Shown here piece by piece: positions 1 through 14,240 of a stretch of 64,000 nt of DNA. Below the pieces are notes generated by a model, which made no database searches, was not told the origin of the DNA, and was given only the letters and a program-made list of their open reading frames with translations. This stretch comes from Saururus chinensis (Eukaryota; Streptophyta; Magnoliopsida; Piperales; Saururaceae). The stretch is from the NCBI GenBank assembly GCA_035235625.1, contig CP141147.1:6127001-6191000 (forward strand), read 5' to 3'. The number at the start of each line of letters is the position of its first letter. The stretch's first letter is position 1. The position numbers and the translations under genes are program-made.

Positions 1-2342
1 GATCGATCGTTCAATCTTTTGTAAAAAGTCCCAAGAAATATTCAAGCCTGATTGATCACTAGTTTAAGGACCATTGCTCTCTTTTGAACGCTCATATGAT
101 TTTTGTCATTTATGTCTAATTCTTATCCCAACACTCAAATAAGCTTCTTCTATAAAAATCCTAAATGTTTGTGTATATGTGTATGTGTGAATTTTACCTT
201 TCAGCTCTTCAATGTTCTTTCACTCTGATTAAGCCTTCCACCTTGAAGCTTGAGAATATGTCCGCTCTAATTCTTCGCATTCTTCAATTCCAAATCTGAC
301 TCTATATATCACTAATGTAGTCATATTTTTAGGAATTTAAAACACTTATAAAATGAACATAATTTTGATAATCAAAATTAGCTAATTATAATATATATGC
401 AATATATGTTCTAACAAAATCTCCCTTGGGCTACTTCTTGTCAAAACACTACAAAGTACAAAAAAAAATGCAAATTTTTGACAATATAGTGCATTGATTT
501 TCACTTGTACAAAATCATTTACTTAACTCTACATAACTTACTAAGACTATTTGGAATTAGTTTTGAAAAACCTTTAACATGTACTTAAGCTAAACACTTA
601 AATAAAAATCATTTATAAAGCACTCTTCAATAAGAGTTAACTAAGGACAATCACATGATTTTTCATAATTTGTTTCCCCCTTTTTGTAAGATAGTAAAAC
701 ATAGGATAGAAAATACAAATATAAATCATTAAAGCACGGGAAGTCAAGTAAACAAGCTAGAATTAGACAATAAAATGTATCCATAATATGAACATGTCTA
801 ATAAGTAACATTAGTTTTAAGATACATCAAAAGCAACAATACAAAATACATATTTCAAATTGAATAAAAACTAAAGACTCTATCTCAATATACTCATATT
901 TTCATTCATATCTATTTCAGCTCTTCAAGACTTTAAGACTAATCAACAATCTAGAAATAGATACAAAAAATAAAATTATCCTTGAATTTGCTAATATATT
1001 TATTACCTTCGAGAATGTAAAATATCTAGTGTCATTGGACGGAAACAATCTTATATTTCTCTAAAATTTTAAAATATTATTTGAAATCAAATTTTGAAAC
1101 AACATTCTTAATATTAGTTAAAATCTACATCACCCATTGAAATTCCTATTGGTTCATCAAGTTCCAGAACAAACTCAAATTTTAAATTCATTAAACTTGA
1201 ATTCTAACAATTAGAACTGCATGAAACCATAATATAGTGTAGATCTTGGCAACGCAGCAAACTACAACAAAAAGTAGTGAAAAAATTAACCTAGAATTGA
1301 CTATAAAAATAAAAAAAATCGATAATCAAGATGCGACAAGGCTATTTAGACTATGATGTTTTAAACTCTTTTATTCATTTTTAAAATGCATCAATTAACT
1401 CTTATCTTCCTCAAAATTAAACTCTCATGTTCAATATAATCAAGATGAGACAAAGATATTTAGACTCTAGCATAGATAAAGTTTTCCTTTTCGACTCACT
1501 TGCTAGACTCCATTACATTTCATGTATAATATAAATTGAAAAGTAGCAAAATTTTCATCTTTTTATGCTCTTTATTTTCCCTATTTTTTTTTAACATTTT
1601 TTCTAAGGCTTGACTATTTCTAAATTCTCTCAACTTGTATTCTTTTATTTTTTTTTCTTTTGCATGTCAAGTGGATGAAATTTTTTATACTAGCATAGGA
1701 TATCTTATGTAGGTAGCCATTCTCCGTCATTTTTACGAGGATTTTTCTTTTTCTAATTTTTTCAACAGGTATGCACAATTCTATTTTAGAAAGAACTTTA
1801 ATATAAATTCTATGAAACTTGAAGACTTGGGAGTTTAGATTTTAGTACAGTCTAGGAAATCAAAATTAGGGGAACTTGCTAAATTCAACAACAATTTGAT
1901 GTTATCCGTGCAATGCTTTAGAAAAAAAAGGCTTATAACATCAAGATGAAGCAAAATTAACAAAATCATCACTCACCTTGGTGCATTCTTCTCTTAGTTA
2001 AAAAACAATAATACTCATCATGGTATTTTTAGCCTCAATTATAAAATTTGGAAATATTATATAAATTGAGCTAAAAACCAACACAAAAAAAAACTAAAAA
2101 ACTAATGCATCTACTTCAAAGAGCATAAATAAAACCATTTTTTTTGTGTTTTTCTATTTTTTTATTTTTTTCACTAACAAAAGTAAACAAAATCAAGCAT
2201 AAAAAAAAATTGATATGCATCCCATAAGATTGAAAGAATTAATCTAAGGAGGTTTTGAAAAATTTCTTTATTTTGCAAAAGATACAACATTTGATTTGCT
2301 TAATAATCCAATTCTAAGACAATCTAAGAGTTTTGAGGATAA

Positions 2343-3440
2343 TTAAAGATTCTTCTTCTCAATATGTAACCTAAGGTTCTCTATGTTTTTCATTTCAACT
2401 ATCATGGTTTTCTTCTGATTGAATTGTGAAGCCTTCTTGGATTTAACATTTGGTATGTGATTTCTAGTCCACATGACTTTGGCTTGAGGTTCTCTATGTT
2501 GTGAGTTGTTTCCTTTCCTCTTCTTAGGTAATTTATTCAAGTTTGAAGCCACATAACTTTCCTTATTTTTAAATTTGTTCATGACACAATGACTAAGGTG
2601 ACTTAGATTGTACTTCATAGCTTTAATTGGCTAATTAAGGAAGGTTTATAATTTTTTGTAATGTATTGTTTCTTGCTTTGGCAAGACTTTAGACGTGGAT
2701 TGCTAGGAGTTTCTTTTGACTTTTGAGTGTAATTAAATTGTGGAACATCCTTCTTAGTGTGCATGAGTTCTTTTTCTTAAACAAACTTATGACACCTTTA
2801 GGATTTAAAGAATTTGTCTCATTAAATTCTAGTCCTCTTTTATCTCTACTTCATTGTCCCAAGTAAAAAATCTTGTTCAATTTTTATTGCCCTAAGGTAA
2901 ATGGTTTCAATTTCTCTTGAGAAGCTTTCAATTCATCACGTAGATTTCAATTCTGTGAAGGCAAGTCTTGTTTGTCTTAACTTTTTCATGTTCTTCATTC
3001 TTTAAGAATCTTTTCTTCCCTACAAGACTTGTTTTATCATATTTGAATGTGTTAATCTTCTCATTGGATGACCTAAGTTTGTATTCTAGAGATCTTGTAA
3101 TTGACCTCTCCTTCTCAAGTTCATCTTTCAATTTTTGAACCTCCTTTTCTAATGATTATTTTTCTTTAGCCAATTGCCAATTGCCAACTTGATTTGAAAA
3201 GTTTCAATTGTCTCCTCATTTATTTGACAATTTTCTCATGTTTCTTAACCATTTTGCCCCATTCAACAACTTTCATAAAAAGTTTTTCATGTTCATTAAG
3301 GAATATTCTCCATTAGATGATCCATGATCAAATTCTAAACTATTTGATTATTTAGATCCATCAATTTCAGAATCATTCATCTCTAGACTAGCATATAAAA
3401 CAATCTCATTGAAAGTAAGATCATCATAATCAATAGTGTA
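2343..3440 (-). pseudogene. Copia gag/pol remnant (coiled-coil region)
   Basis: Minus-strand fragments read as charged coiled-coil protein (for example KDELEKERSITRSLEYKL at about 2,928-3,131) and as a lysine-rich stretch with KKRKGNNSQHREPQAKV (2,343-2,618). Such wording is familiar from gag and pre-protease regions of plant copia polyproteins. It is a broken fossil with several breaks, and no complete domain is left. It could belong to another LTR family; the superfamily call is moderate. Confidence 0.45.
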
Positions 3441-3829
3441 GATAATAGCATGATGGGACAATCAAACACAAAACAATTAAGAGCAATTTGAGAGAACTCA
3501 AGGAAATATTAAGCAAACACAAGCAATTGAAGGAAGAATAATTTTTGGAGAGGGCCATAACAAGTAGCAAATCAAGCAAGAATGATATCAATAAAAAACT
3601 CCTTAGCTACTAGTTGTTAGTTTTATACCCTTCACTTTGTGGAGGGTTGCCACATTGTCTCTAGTTCAAATACCTTACAAGGCAATGAACTACAAGATGT
3701 GACCTCTAAGTGCAAGAAATTAACAACAAAAACTAGCGCAAAATATAAACCATTCAACCATACAAATCAATCAAGTAGTTTTTAATGTGGAAACCCAAAC
3801 TATAAAATTGTGTAGCTGATCCTTAGGTT

Positions 3830-6800
3830 GAACTCAATTACCATGCCTAGAGACACTGACCTGACTTTGGAGTCGAGAATCCCAAGCGTGACAGATTCAG
3901 CCCAATTCCAAAGAATAAGACCGGCTAAGTGCACAACAAACAATTGCTATTGAGGAAAATACTAACTTCATATGCATTATAAATTCAACTACCAATACTA
4001 AATTAGTCTTATTACATTATTAAATAAAAACCCTACTTAAAAAGTTCTCCTTATGATGAAATAAATCCAAAATAATTGTCTTAGTCTTCCCAAGATGATT
4101 CCCATTGTTCACTCTGTGACCACATTGGTATTGGCTCCTAAGTCCTCCGAATACGCCATCACCTCTAAGTATAGTAATAGGTAGGGAAAAAATCTAGCAA
4201 AAACAACAAACACAGGGGTGAGCATCACATAGTAAGGAAACCATCATCACATGCATTTATGAATGCTCATGAACAATATGAGAATATACACACCATTCAA
4301 CAATGGATAACTCAATACTATTTCCATGAAATATTAACCACCATGGAACTTCATTCAATTCAATTACCATTTCTATGTAATAATAACCACAATTGAACCC
4401 CATTTAGTTAAATTATTATTTTCACTAATTATGTGCCAATAGAACCCATTGTGTCAACTTTGCAATCACAATGCTTTGCTGAGTCAACTTTGCAAGCTCA
4501 ACGAAAAAAACGTGGGAGGGATTTGGGGTCTTGCACCCTAGGTTGGACCATGTCATGCACCTAATGTGCCCCTTGACCCGAACAGGGTTAGGACAAATGA
4601 CAAGGGTGTGATGAGATGAGTTCTAACCTAAACCAGGGCTATATCGAAGTACACATCTGTCACTTTGTGCAAAAGCAATTACCGGAAGATAAAAGAAATT
4701 AAATAAAACTATTAAGCATTCTTACACTTACATATAAGTTCACAATCACAAGGGAGCCTCAAGCCTTTAAAAAGCAATAAATAAGGTTATGCTATCAAAA
4801 AGAAAGGCTTTCCCACAACACAATCAATTACATCATATATTAACTACTAACTATCCCAAAATAGGAGAACTATCCCCACTTCGCATCCTTTTAATCTTCA
4901 TCGTGCATGCAAAACAAACCATCCTGAGTACCTACATGCTACAACTACATAGGAGGATACTAGAGGGATACCCAAAACAAAAGAAAGTAGAGGGGTGAGC
5001 ATAGCCCAGTAAGGGTTCGAAAACATAGAGCTCACATTAACACCATAAAACATAATCTCAAGATGGATAACATAAACCTTATGCAACATTGGTGTTAAGA
5101 TTACAAGAGCATGCCAAATCCCTTATACATAAGAGTTGTGCAAATATGTCAATCATGCATCATAATCCATACATAAAACCTATGTAAATGTCTCAATAGA
5201 GTAACTAATCCACACACAAAACTTGTGCAATTAAGTGTCATAATTCATACACAACTGTATCATTATCCATATACAAAACATGTTTAGTAAACATAATAGT
5301 CCACAAAGTAAATGATGGAATAATCTTGGTACCTGAAGATATTAAATACCTATTTACCCGGTATTTCTAAGCCAAAAATACCAAAAGTAGACTCTTGTAA
5401 ACTAGCAATTCCCTTGGTTAGCCAATGCACATCAACAAACCAGTATGAAGCTCACTTAAGAAGTCTCATTTAGTGTCCTCATTATAGAATTCCAGTCTTC
5501 TCGGCCCAGGGAGAATAGACTTAACCTTTCAGTATGAAAAACTCTTCCTTTTCAGACAGAAAACTACATCCTTTTGGACAAAAACTGATTCATTCAAATC
5601 CCCAATATAGCTAATTTAGAAACCATAGAATATCATGGCTAATCACAATTAATCAAAATTTAACAAACCATTTACATGTTGTATGCGGCATGGGTCAAAT
5701 GTGAATAATACCAATTACATATAATCATAAGTATTCATACCAATAAACAACCCCATCATGCATAAGACATGGATCATACGTAGATAATATAGTCATGTAA
5801 GCCTAAGTGCGTGTAATCATAAGTAGTCATGTTCATAAATGATTTAGAGTGCATGAAGCATGGTTCATACATGAATAACATCACATGTGTGAAATCATTT
5901 ATGATAATTCTTTACTAGTTACATGTAAGACACATGGAGGGACCCTAAAAATTTGGCTTAAAAATAAGCATAAAAGTAGAAATTCTCTTGGGCAATCGAT
6001 TGGACTCAAGGGCGATTGATCGGGTACACAGAAGTGGCAAACAATTGTTTTTGCGATCAATCGGGCCTTCCTGGCGATTGATTTATTGGTTGATCAACTG
6101 GTCTTTGTAAAAATGAAGACAATAGCTTCACCAATCTATCGCCCTTCATAAGCGATCGACCAGTCGTGCTTAGAAACACGAAAAATAGTATTTTCTTTGG
6201 AAAAACCAGTCCGATCTTCAATCAAAACATCATAAATCTTTAAATAAACATCATCTTGGCTTTAGACATATTATGACCAACATAACTCATGCATATTCAC
6301 ATCAATACATCATCAAAACACATATTCAAGAAGATCTAAGCTCATACATCCAACATGCTTCAAGAATATGATTCAACATACACAATCCATGGTTTTAATT
6401 TAAGGGAAACTTCACCAAAGAAAAACCCGTTACCTCAAATCAGTAGGTAGTTCCTTCAATCTCTTCCCAAACTCAAAGAATCCTTAACCAATAAATTAAG
6501 TTACATTAGCCTTAAGCAAAAACAACACCTTTAAACCAAATAGAGGCTCAAAATCACTAATAGAAAGACAAATCAAATATTCCCTTGTGCCCAAACATGA
6601 AACACGAGAGTAGAGAGAAGAAACAAGGATATAAGCTTCTAAAACATGGGTAAAAGATGGAGTTTTGACGAGTAGAAGACATGGAATCAAATGCAAGCAA
6701 GAAGAACATGGGATTCAAGGAAGAAACATAAGAAATCTTGTAGTAATATTGCTTGGCTTACCTTGGATGAAGCTAGAACACATGCTTTCCCTTCTAGAGA

Positions 6801-7180
6801 GAGATTAGAGTACAATAAACCCTTGAATCTAAGCCAACCCCAAGTGAAAGAATAGGCTAATTTGACTATTATACAAATGGATGGGTAAGTGGGCTTGCAT
6901 GGGCCCAACAAAGGAACAAGTGAAGCCCATCTTGGAAAATGGGTTAGAATGAAGGTAGCAAGGTCCAAACCCATCTAATATTCCAAATGAAGGTCGGTGG
7001 CCTAAGAAGTTGTTGGTTTGTTGGACTAAGTGTGTGACATAGACAAACTGAGAAAATAAAATGCCTCTAACTTGCAATTAAGTTAAAAGATTTATTTTCT
7101 CCCTTTAAGCAAAATAAACTTAGAATTTAACCAATTAAATGTTCCTAATACCAATGTTTAATAAGAAACCAAATATACAA
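3830..7180. mobile_element. LTR-derived insertion(s) of unresolved family
   Basis: Non-coding sequence in which the phrase GGGGTGAGCAT..CA.AGTAAGG occurs twice in the same orientation (about 4,215 and 4,995), as it does inside many plant Ty3/gypsy LTRs. At 5,992-6,165 there are paired self-complementary blocks built on CGATCAATCG. The flanking copia sequence appears to resume near 7,190. More than one insertion is likely. No coding region is recognisable, and borders are approximate. Confidence 0.35.
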
Positions 7181-8180
7181 GAATTTTTTCTTTGAAATCC
7201 AACTTGTGAAAAACCATAGGATACTCTGTCCAGATCAACTGTGCAGTATATAAACTTAAGATTATAGAATTGCTTATTACATAGGCAAAAGACATTCTTT
7301 TTTCTTCAAACTAGCTATATATTCACACTACTCTTAAATTCTAAACCAACAACTCCTTGGTTATTTACCGGCCACAACTTAATCTTCTTCTCCTTTTTGC
7401 TCTCTTGATCAGCATAGATCTTTCATCTTTTCTTTGAATGAATTTTCTATTGACTTGATCTTCTCAGCAACAAACTTCATTAAACTCATAGTGTTTTATG
7501 CTATAATCTCACCTCTAATTACTCTTTTTGATTTATGGCAGAGATTCTCACAATTTAGAAGACAACTCTCTCAAACCTCCATTGAAAAGACTCCACACAA
7601 GCTCTCAAAGTTTTTCTAGGTCTTCTCTCTTCTTCCATCATGTTCCAATCCCTTTTTATAGGCTCACAAACCCTAAAAGGAAAATGTATCTAAGTTGGAA
7701 TCGTAACTAAACTAGAAAATCTTAATTTTGGTAACATGCTGCTCAAACGATCAATTGTTTCCACACGGTGATTGATCGTTCCCTATATATTTCAACACGA
7801 CTTCAAATGCTTGATTGTTTCATTAAGCCGATCAATCACTGACTCTTGGCTTAGTTCTAAATAGTGCAATTTGAGGTGCCGACTGATCGCTCTACAAAAC
7901 TGATTGATTGTCCTATCAAATTTTTTAAAATTTGATTTTTTACTATTTAAAAATATAAACTTAACCATTCTTTTACCTGAGGTCTTTTTTACCCTAAAGT
8001 GTGTGATTGTGATATGTGTGAATGCTTTTACCTTATGAAAACATGGATTTTAGTCTTCTTCTCATTCCACCTTCAAAAATCCATCTTTAGACTTTAAACT
8101 GACTCAAAATACATATTTCATGGCATTGTTTTGATCACAACAATAAGCTAATATTTGACATAAAAATACTTTTCTTATAG

Positions 8181-8844
8181 AAGTTGGTGCAATGACGAGG
8201 ATGATCGTAGTGCCTAGAGTGGGGCCAACTTCCTTAATACAAGGAAATGTATAGAAATTTCAACAATCTGTGTGGTACTATGGTGGTTTATGCTACGCAT
8301 TGATGTTTTCCATGAGTATTTCCACGTCATGGCTAGGAGAATGCGTCTGTCACACCTTGGGTAAACCCCCGATAGAACCGGTCTACTAATTCTTTGACAA
8401 AAATCAAAACATGACCAACAAAATTCATAATTAAACCAAACCATCGCACTACAAGAGCAAATAATAATATAAATTTTTTATATCTCATAGACCCCCATCC
8501 TTTTGAACACTTACGGGGCACGAAAGATACATATATTCTTAGATGAGAAATTATCATTCAAACAAGAAGTATCACAAACCACTTTTATTTAAGAAAAGAG
8601 AGTATTGAATTGTCCATCGTATGAGCTATTACCCAAATTGTTTCATGATGATTTTAGGTAATTTAGATATCATCCCTTACCCTTCTTAATGATGCATAGA
8701 CATGTTACATGATATCAAATGATGCATGATTACAAAGTCCATACATGTCAACATAGAATTTTAACATGCATATCGTGAAAAAATCCATATTGATTCATGT
8801 ACATCATACAAACTTGGATACATAGGTATAAACAAACATTAATC

Positions 8845-8893
<49 letters not shown>

Positions 8894-9371
8894 GAGAGAT
8901 ATCATGCATAATGATTCCATAACATCAAGAACAACCAATTAAAGGTTTAAATAAGATTATTCATGCAAAATCCACTATCAATATGGAATTCCATATATAT
9001 TAGCACAAAAACATGTCTCTAAAGATTAAATCCTATAAAATCACACACATTTCAAAAATTCATAAAATTCTTACTTATCACTACTAAAGTAATAAGGATA
9101 CTATATAAATTTTAGTATAACAAAAACTGTCATATGAATAGTCTAAAAGCCTTTTAAAAATTCTAAAAACTCACAAAAAATCACCATAGATATGACTACA
9201 TTTTCACAATATTTCAAGGAGTATATAATTACTTTTGAATTTTCCAAATTGAGTGACCAAACAACCAAAACTTATTTAATAGTTCTAAACACTCTAATGC
9301 TACTAATGACCATTCATAAAAGCTAAGAATTATTAGTAAGTTCCCTTACCTCCAATTTCCAAATTGGGTGT
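8181..9371. other. AT-rich DNA without recognisable gene
   Basis: No gene is seen in either strand; the short open frames lack family features. It contains a (TA)n microsatellite at 8,847-8,888. The last five bases (GGTGT, 9,367-9,371) form the left target duplication of the large LTR element that follows. Confidence 0.5.
8847..8888. repeat. (TA)n microsatellite
   Basis: About 21 uninterrupted TA units are visible directly. Confidence 0.95.
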
Positions 9372-11320
9372 TGTAACACCCCGACTAGTAAACTGACTTG
9401 GACCAGGGGTTTAGAACACAACATCGGAATAATTTATTTTTAATTCTATAATAACGGATCAACAGAGTCTGCGTGTGAGAGTCATAAAGTTCCTCTACGC
9501 ACTACAGAAATTAAGTACTTCGTTGCTTGTAGGTCAGAACAAACTTCATTTAAATCTTATTTTGGATCGGGTCAACATTGTTGTGTCATTGGTTGCCTAC
9601 ATACGTATTGGATAACAACTACATTGTTATTCTAATACGATCGGATACGAACGTAGGTCATCCGAATGGCTAATAGATGCATCAAGTGCTCCAAAATCAT
9701 ATACATCAAAATATGTATATCCAAATATTGAATTAGAGTCATACAGAAATCATCGGAGTTAAACAAAAGCTAACAAATTACACATTTCACTCTAGCATAG
9801 AGCATAGCAAAACATACTAGAGCAAATAGATCATATCATATCTCATCCGACCATATCAGATCATGTAGATCAGAGCATATCAGAATACATTGGAACAAAG
9901 CATAACATATATCTTAATAAGCACATGTATTCATATAATCATATATTGAATCAGAAGATAAGATACTCCCTTATAATTCTGGAAGTAGAGGCATTTAGAA
10001 TTACTCCTTCCTTCGGGGCATCCTCCCCTTCAGGTCCAGAGATAGAAAGAAGAGTCACTTCTTGCTCCGGAACATTTTTCTCATTGTGCATGAAGGTGAC
10101 GGACAAAAACTCCCTTTTCCCTAGGTTTTTCTCTCTTTATGTCCATAGGTGGCGGACAAAATCTCTTCTTACCTAGAGACACATCTTACTTTCCATGCCT
10201 GTACGTGGTGGACAAAACCTCTCCTTACCCTGGGATATTTCTCACTTTCCTTGCCCATAGGCGGTGGACAGAACCTTCCCTTACCTGGGAATGTTTCTCA
10301 CATTCTACGCCCATAGGCGGCAAACAAAACCTCCCTTACCTAGGGGTGTTTCTCACTTTTCATGCCCATAGGTGGAGGACATAACCTCCCCTTACTCAGG
10401 GATGCCTCACTCATTGCATAGCCCGTTGATGAAGGATGGAGCCTCCCCTTACTCCGGGCCACCTCTCTTGATGTGACCCAAAGCCTCCTCTTACTCCGGG
10501 CCACTTCTCTCTATTTCGGCCTGGGGATGTCAGACAGAGCCTACTCATGCCCTTGGCCATTTCCCCTCTCTAGAGTCGCTAACTCAAGGAATAGGCACTT
10601 CCATTGCATAGAATACTCCCGAATGAGCTAAGAACTCCTTTCGAATAGGCAAAAACATACTTAGAATGGGCCAGAAAACTTCTCCAAAAGATCACATAGG
10701 ATTCCTATTTATAGAGGAAAAATCCAGCGAGCAAACAGAATGATGCGCACATGCATGCATGACACACATCACACGTCCATGACGCATCGACTGGCAGGCA
10801 CACGTGACGTGCACACCGCCCGTACGCCACTCGTCTCATGGATCCATTGTGCATTGCATGGACGTGGGCCTCACACTGCGTGGCGTGGTTCTCACGTTGT
10901 GGCTCAAGCCACTAGAAACATCGATGAAGCCAACAATTTTGTCCTTTTCCCCATTTGAAAATATTATTTTATTTAAATATTACTACAACTTCAAAATGTG
11001 ATATCTTCTTACCCCGAAGTTGGAATCGCCCATCCTTGGTATCAATGGACTCATATCGACTATCCCTTCAATACTAGACTACACATGGGTAGGTTATCTC
11101 ATACTTTTTAAGTGGTCCCACCCATGTAGCACACTTCTTGAGGTCGTAATATTTGCTCCCAACCTCTACTCCGCGCGTTCTTTGATTTGTTACACTAATT
11201 ACTTTGAGCTTTACCTATATATGTGGATTTCATCCCTTGAAACCCAAAAAAAATTATCCAAAATTCTATAAATACCCCTCACCCCTTGGGTTAGATATAA
11301 TTTGTAAATGAGGCATTATA
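9372..11320 (-). repeat. 3' LTR of element F
   Basis: The plus strand runs from TGTAACACCCC to GAGGCATTATA. It is homologous along its length to 12,416-14,154 (opposite orientation) and to the pieces of the 5' LTR. It contains about six units of a 56-bp tandem repeat (10,090-10,480), so the open frames here (9,925-10,384) are by-products of the repeat rather than genes. Confidence 0.8.
10090..10480. repeat. 56-bp tandem repeat inside F-family LTR
   Basis: The core GGCGGACAAAACCTC or a close variant recurs at about 10,151, 10,207, 10,263, 10,319, 10,374 and 10,431, giving a period of 55-57 bp. The same array lies in the 5' LTR (about 14,975-15,235) and, inverted, in the solo LTR copy (about 13,200-13,520), so it is an ancestral part of this LTR. 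Confidence 0.8.
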
Positions 11321-12415
11321 TTCTTCCCCCTTAAACAAATTGCGTCCTCACAATTCACCCAATAACTCTCTTCAAGTCATATCAAAATCAGAACATATAT
11401 CTAACAAAATTCAATAGTTAATTGGATAAGTAATTGTAAACAGAATCCGATAGATTATGATCGGATAAAACATACATAAACATAATCCAATAGCTATAAT
11501 CAGATAAAATATTTATAAACGGAACTAACCCTAGAGTTTTCCACTAACACTCACATCTGATACTATGGGTGTTTGGTGGTTACTCTTAGGTAGTTCCACC
11601 GTCTTTTAAAATAAATTCATTTCTTAATCAAATGCACTTTCTAAAACACACAATTTGAAATCGATTTTTATTTCAAAATCTTGGTAGAATTAGCAGTAGT
11701 CTTCCACTTGTGCCTAGTGTCCCATACCACAGGCATTTGGTGGTTACTCCTTGGTAATTCTATCATTGTTTAAAATAAATTTGATTTACATCCCAACAAA
11801 TTTTTAATTGATATACTATTTGAAACTAAAGTCTCCTAATATATTTTCAAAAAATCATGAAACAAAGTTAGAACAGATATTTCCAATTGATTCAAATTTT
11901 AAATCGAAATTTGTAAAAATAAGAGTTTAGATCAAATCTGATGCCACACATGTAAAACAAAATTTCAAATCATTCCTGATTCAAAATGTAAATTCGCATA
12001 ATCGAAATCCATCTTAAATTTGTTATAGCACATGTAGAATAGAATTTTAAATTGAATCCGATTCAACTTATTTAAAATAGAATTTTCAAATAACTTCTGA
12101 TTAAAATTGGAATTTCTGAAATCAGAGTCAGTATTAAATCCGATGTCACAGTCGAAACAAAATTTCAAATTAATTCAAATTTAAAATGTATTAAGACAAT
12201 AAAATTAAATAATTTTTCATTCAAAACCAAAATTCATAAAATTGATGTTTGTATCAAATCCATGGCAACAAAGTTAAAACCAAGTGTCAAATTAATTTAG
12301 ATTCAAAATCAGAATTCGTATAAAACCCAGAATCAGAATAGAAATTTTAAATAATAACCGATTCGAAAGCAAAATTTGCAAAATTGAAGATTATATCAAT
12401 CCGATACAACAATCC
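11321..12415 (-). other. Non-coding interior of element F
   Basis: AT-rich sequence with loosely repeated phrases such as AAATTTCAAATTAATTC. No gag, protease or polymerase motif is seen on either strand. It begins with the polypurine tract of the element. The last five bases (AATCC) are the left target duplication of the solo LTR. Confidence 0.6.
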
Positions 12416-14154
12416 TATAATGACCTGTTTTCTGGTTAGGCCCGACCAGAGGGGTTAATGGGTAATCCATTTTTCGATTACTCCTAACCTGAGGGGTTAA
12501 GGGGTAATTCTATAATTTTGATTATTTGTTATGAGGTTTCTAGGGATAGAATCCCCATATTCGGGTAGAGCTCGATGTAACCAGCGTAACAAATCGAAGA
12601 ATACACGAAACAGATGTAGGGAACGAAAGTTGCGGTCTCAGGAAGTGTGCCACATGGGCGGGACCCACTTGAAAAGTGCGGGATAACCTACCCATGTGTG
12701 GTCTTAATTCGAAGGGCTCGCCGATACAAGTCCATCGGAATGAAGAACGCACAATTTTGACTTTGGGGTAGGAAGTTATCGCATTTTGAGGTCAGGATAT
12801 TATTTAAATAAAATAAAATCATTCTGGATAGGATTGACGACGCAGTGGATAAGACTGACGGCGAAGCGGATAGGATTGACGACGCAATAGATAAGATTGC
12901 TGATGTAAATGGATAGGATTGCTTACGCAAGTGGATAGGATTGCTTACGAAGCGGATAAGATCGCTGACGTAGCGGATATGGCTGACACATGTCAATCCT
13001 ATCTGCCATGTGTCAGTCTCATGTCTATCCAATTTTTCTATAAATAGCGTCCAGAGTATTCAGTTTTGGAGTTCAAAAGACTCTCCTACATTTTTCGTAC
13101 TCTCCCTCATTCATAAACTTCTTTCCTTCATTTCTCACTCATTTTAAGTCCGATTCAAGTCATTCAAGAGGCATTCCTAGCTAATTCGAGGGTGATCTAC
13201 TCGATGACATAGTCTATTCCTCGAGTTAGCATCCCTAGAAGGGAAAATGCCCGAGGGCAAGAGGAGGCTCTATCCACCACCTTCGTGCCCCGAAGAGTGA
13301 GAAGCGGCCCAGAGAAAGAGGAGGCTCCGTCCTCCGTCACCGGGCCGCATCGAATGAAGTGGCTTGGAGTAGGGGAGGCTCTGTTTTGCACCAAACGGCC
13401 ACACAGTGTGAGAAAAGCCCCGAGAAAGGGGACGTTCTGTTTGTAGCTTATGAGCACTGAAGAAGGAAAGAGTCTCCATGTAAGGGCGGGTTTTGTCCAT
13501 GGCCTATGGGCGCGCTACGTGATGTGACCTGTTTATGTTCTGTGTTGCTCTAGGGTAGAGCGAGATGTGTGGTGTGTGTCTGGTCTCGACTCTGTGATAG
13601 AGCGAGACTTGTGATTGTGTGCCATCTCGTTTTGGGTACGTGTGGTGCATGCAGTCTGGTTCAGTGATGGAGTGAGACATGCGAATGTGATAGATCCGCT
13701 TTGGGGTAGAGCGAGGCATGTTGTGGTGGCCGAGTGGTACTCAACTCTATGATAGAGCAAGATGCGTGTTGCCGGTGTATTATCAGTTTCATATAACCCG
13801 ATTAAATATTCGGGTATACATATGTATTTTCGTACGGTTTGATGTATGTAGTAGCTGATAGGCAGAACTACATATGGATCCAATCGTATTGGAGTAGCAT
13901 CGTGGATGTTATCTAATACGTACATAGGCAATCAATGGCAAGGCAATGTTGGCCCGATCCGAATTAATTATTAAATTAGATTTGTTCTGGCCTACATGCA
14001 ATGAAGCGCTAAAGTTCCAAAGTGCGTAGGGGAACGTGAAGACTCTCGCACTCAGAGTTCGCTGCTCTTGGTCTAGTTTTGTTTTTAATCATTTTCTCTG
14101 GGCTATCCCCTGTGGACCCCTGGCTAGGGTCGGTTTCCAGGTTGGGGTTTTTCA
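12416..14154 (+). mobile_element. Solo LTR (F family, copy B) in the interior of F
   Basis: It starts TATAATGACC, ends GGGGTTTTTCA, and is flanked by a perfect 5-bp duplication AATCC (12,411-12,415 and 14,155-14,159). It is homologous to the two F LTRs but inverted relative to them. No internal region accompanies it, so it is a solo LTR left by recombination. It uniquely carries a 21-22-bp tandem array at 12,826-12,993. Confidence 0.8.
12826..12993. repeat. 21-22-bp tandem repeat, about 8 units
   Basis: Units begin GGATAGGATTGACGACGC and alternate with near variants such as GGATAAGACTGACGGCG. The array is at the TATTTAAATA junction of the LTR and is absent at the same place in the other two F-family LTRs. 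Confidence 0.85.
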
Positions 14155-14240
14155 AATCCAAACAAAATTTTTAGATTAATTCTGATTTATATCAATCAAT
14201 ATAAATTTTTTTAAGCATTTTCCTCTAGCAAATAGAGCAA

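Larger units (their letters stand above)
1..8180 (-). mobile_element. Decayed Ty1/copia-type LTR retrotransposon, cut by window edge
   Basis: The element reads on the minus strand. A polypurine tract (CCCAAGGGAGATT on the minus strand, near 415-430) is followed by an LTR-like start near 411 that runs off the window start. A second LTR-like stretch at about 7,300-8,165 shares an aligned core with it (ATTAGCTAATTTTGATTATC against ATTAGCTTATTGTTGTGATC) and is taken as the 5' LTR. Between them lie gag-like remnants at 2,343-3,440 and foreign LTR-like DNA at about 3,830-7,180. Coding potential is heavily broken and the element is old. The copia assignment rests on the coiled-coil gag-like fragment and the polypurine/LTR layout; exact ends are uncertain. 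Confidence 0.5.

Noticed and set aside
9925-10384. Overlapping open frames with repeated peptide motifs (GGGQNLFLP-like)
   Set aside because: They come from the 56-bp tandem repeat of the F-family LTR; a period not divisible by three shifts frame at each unit.
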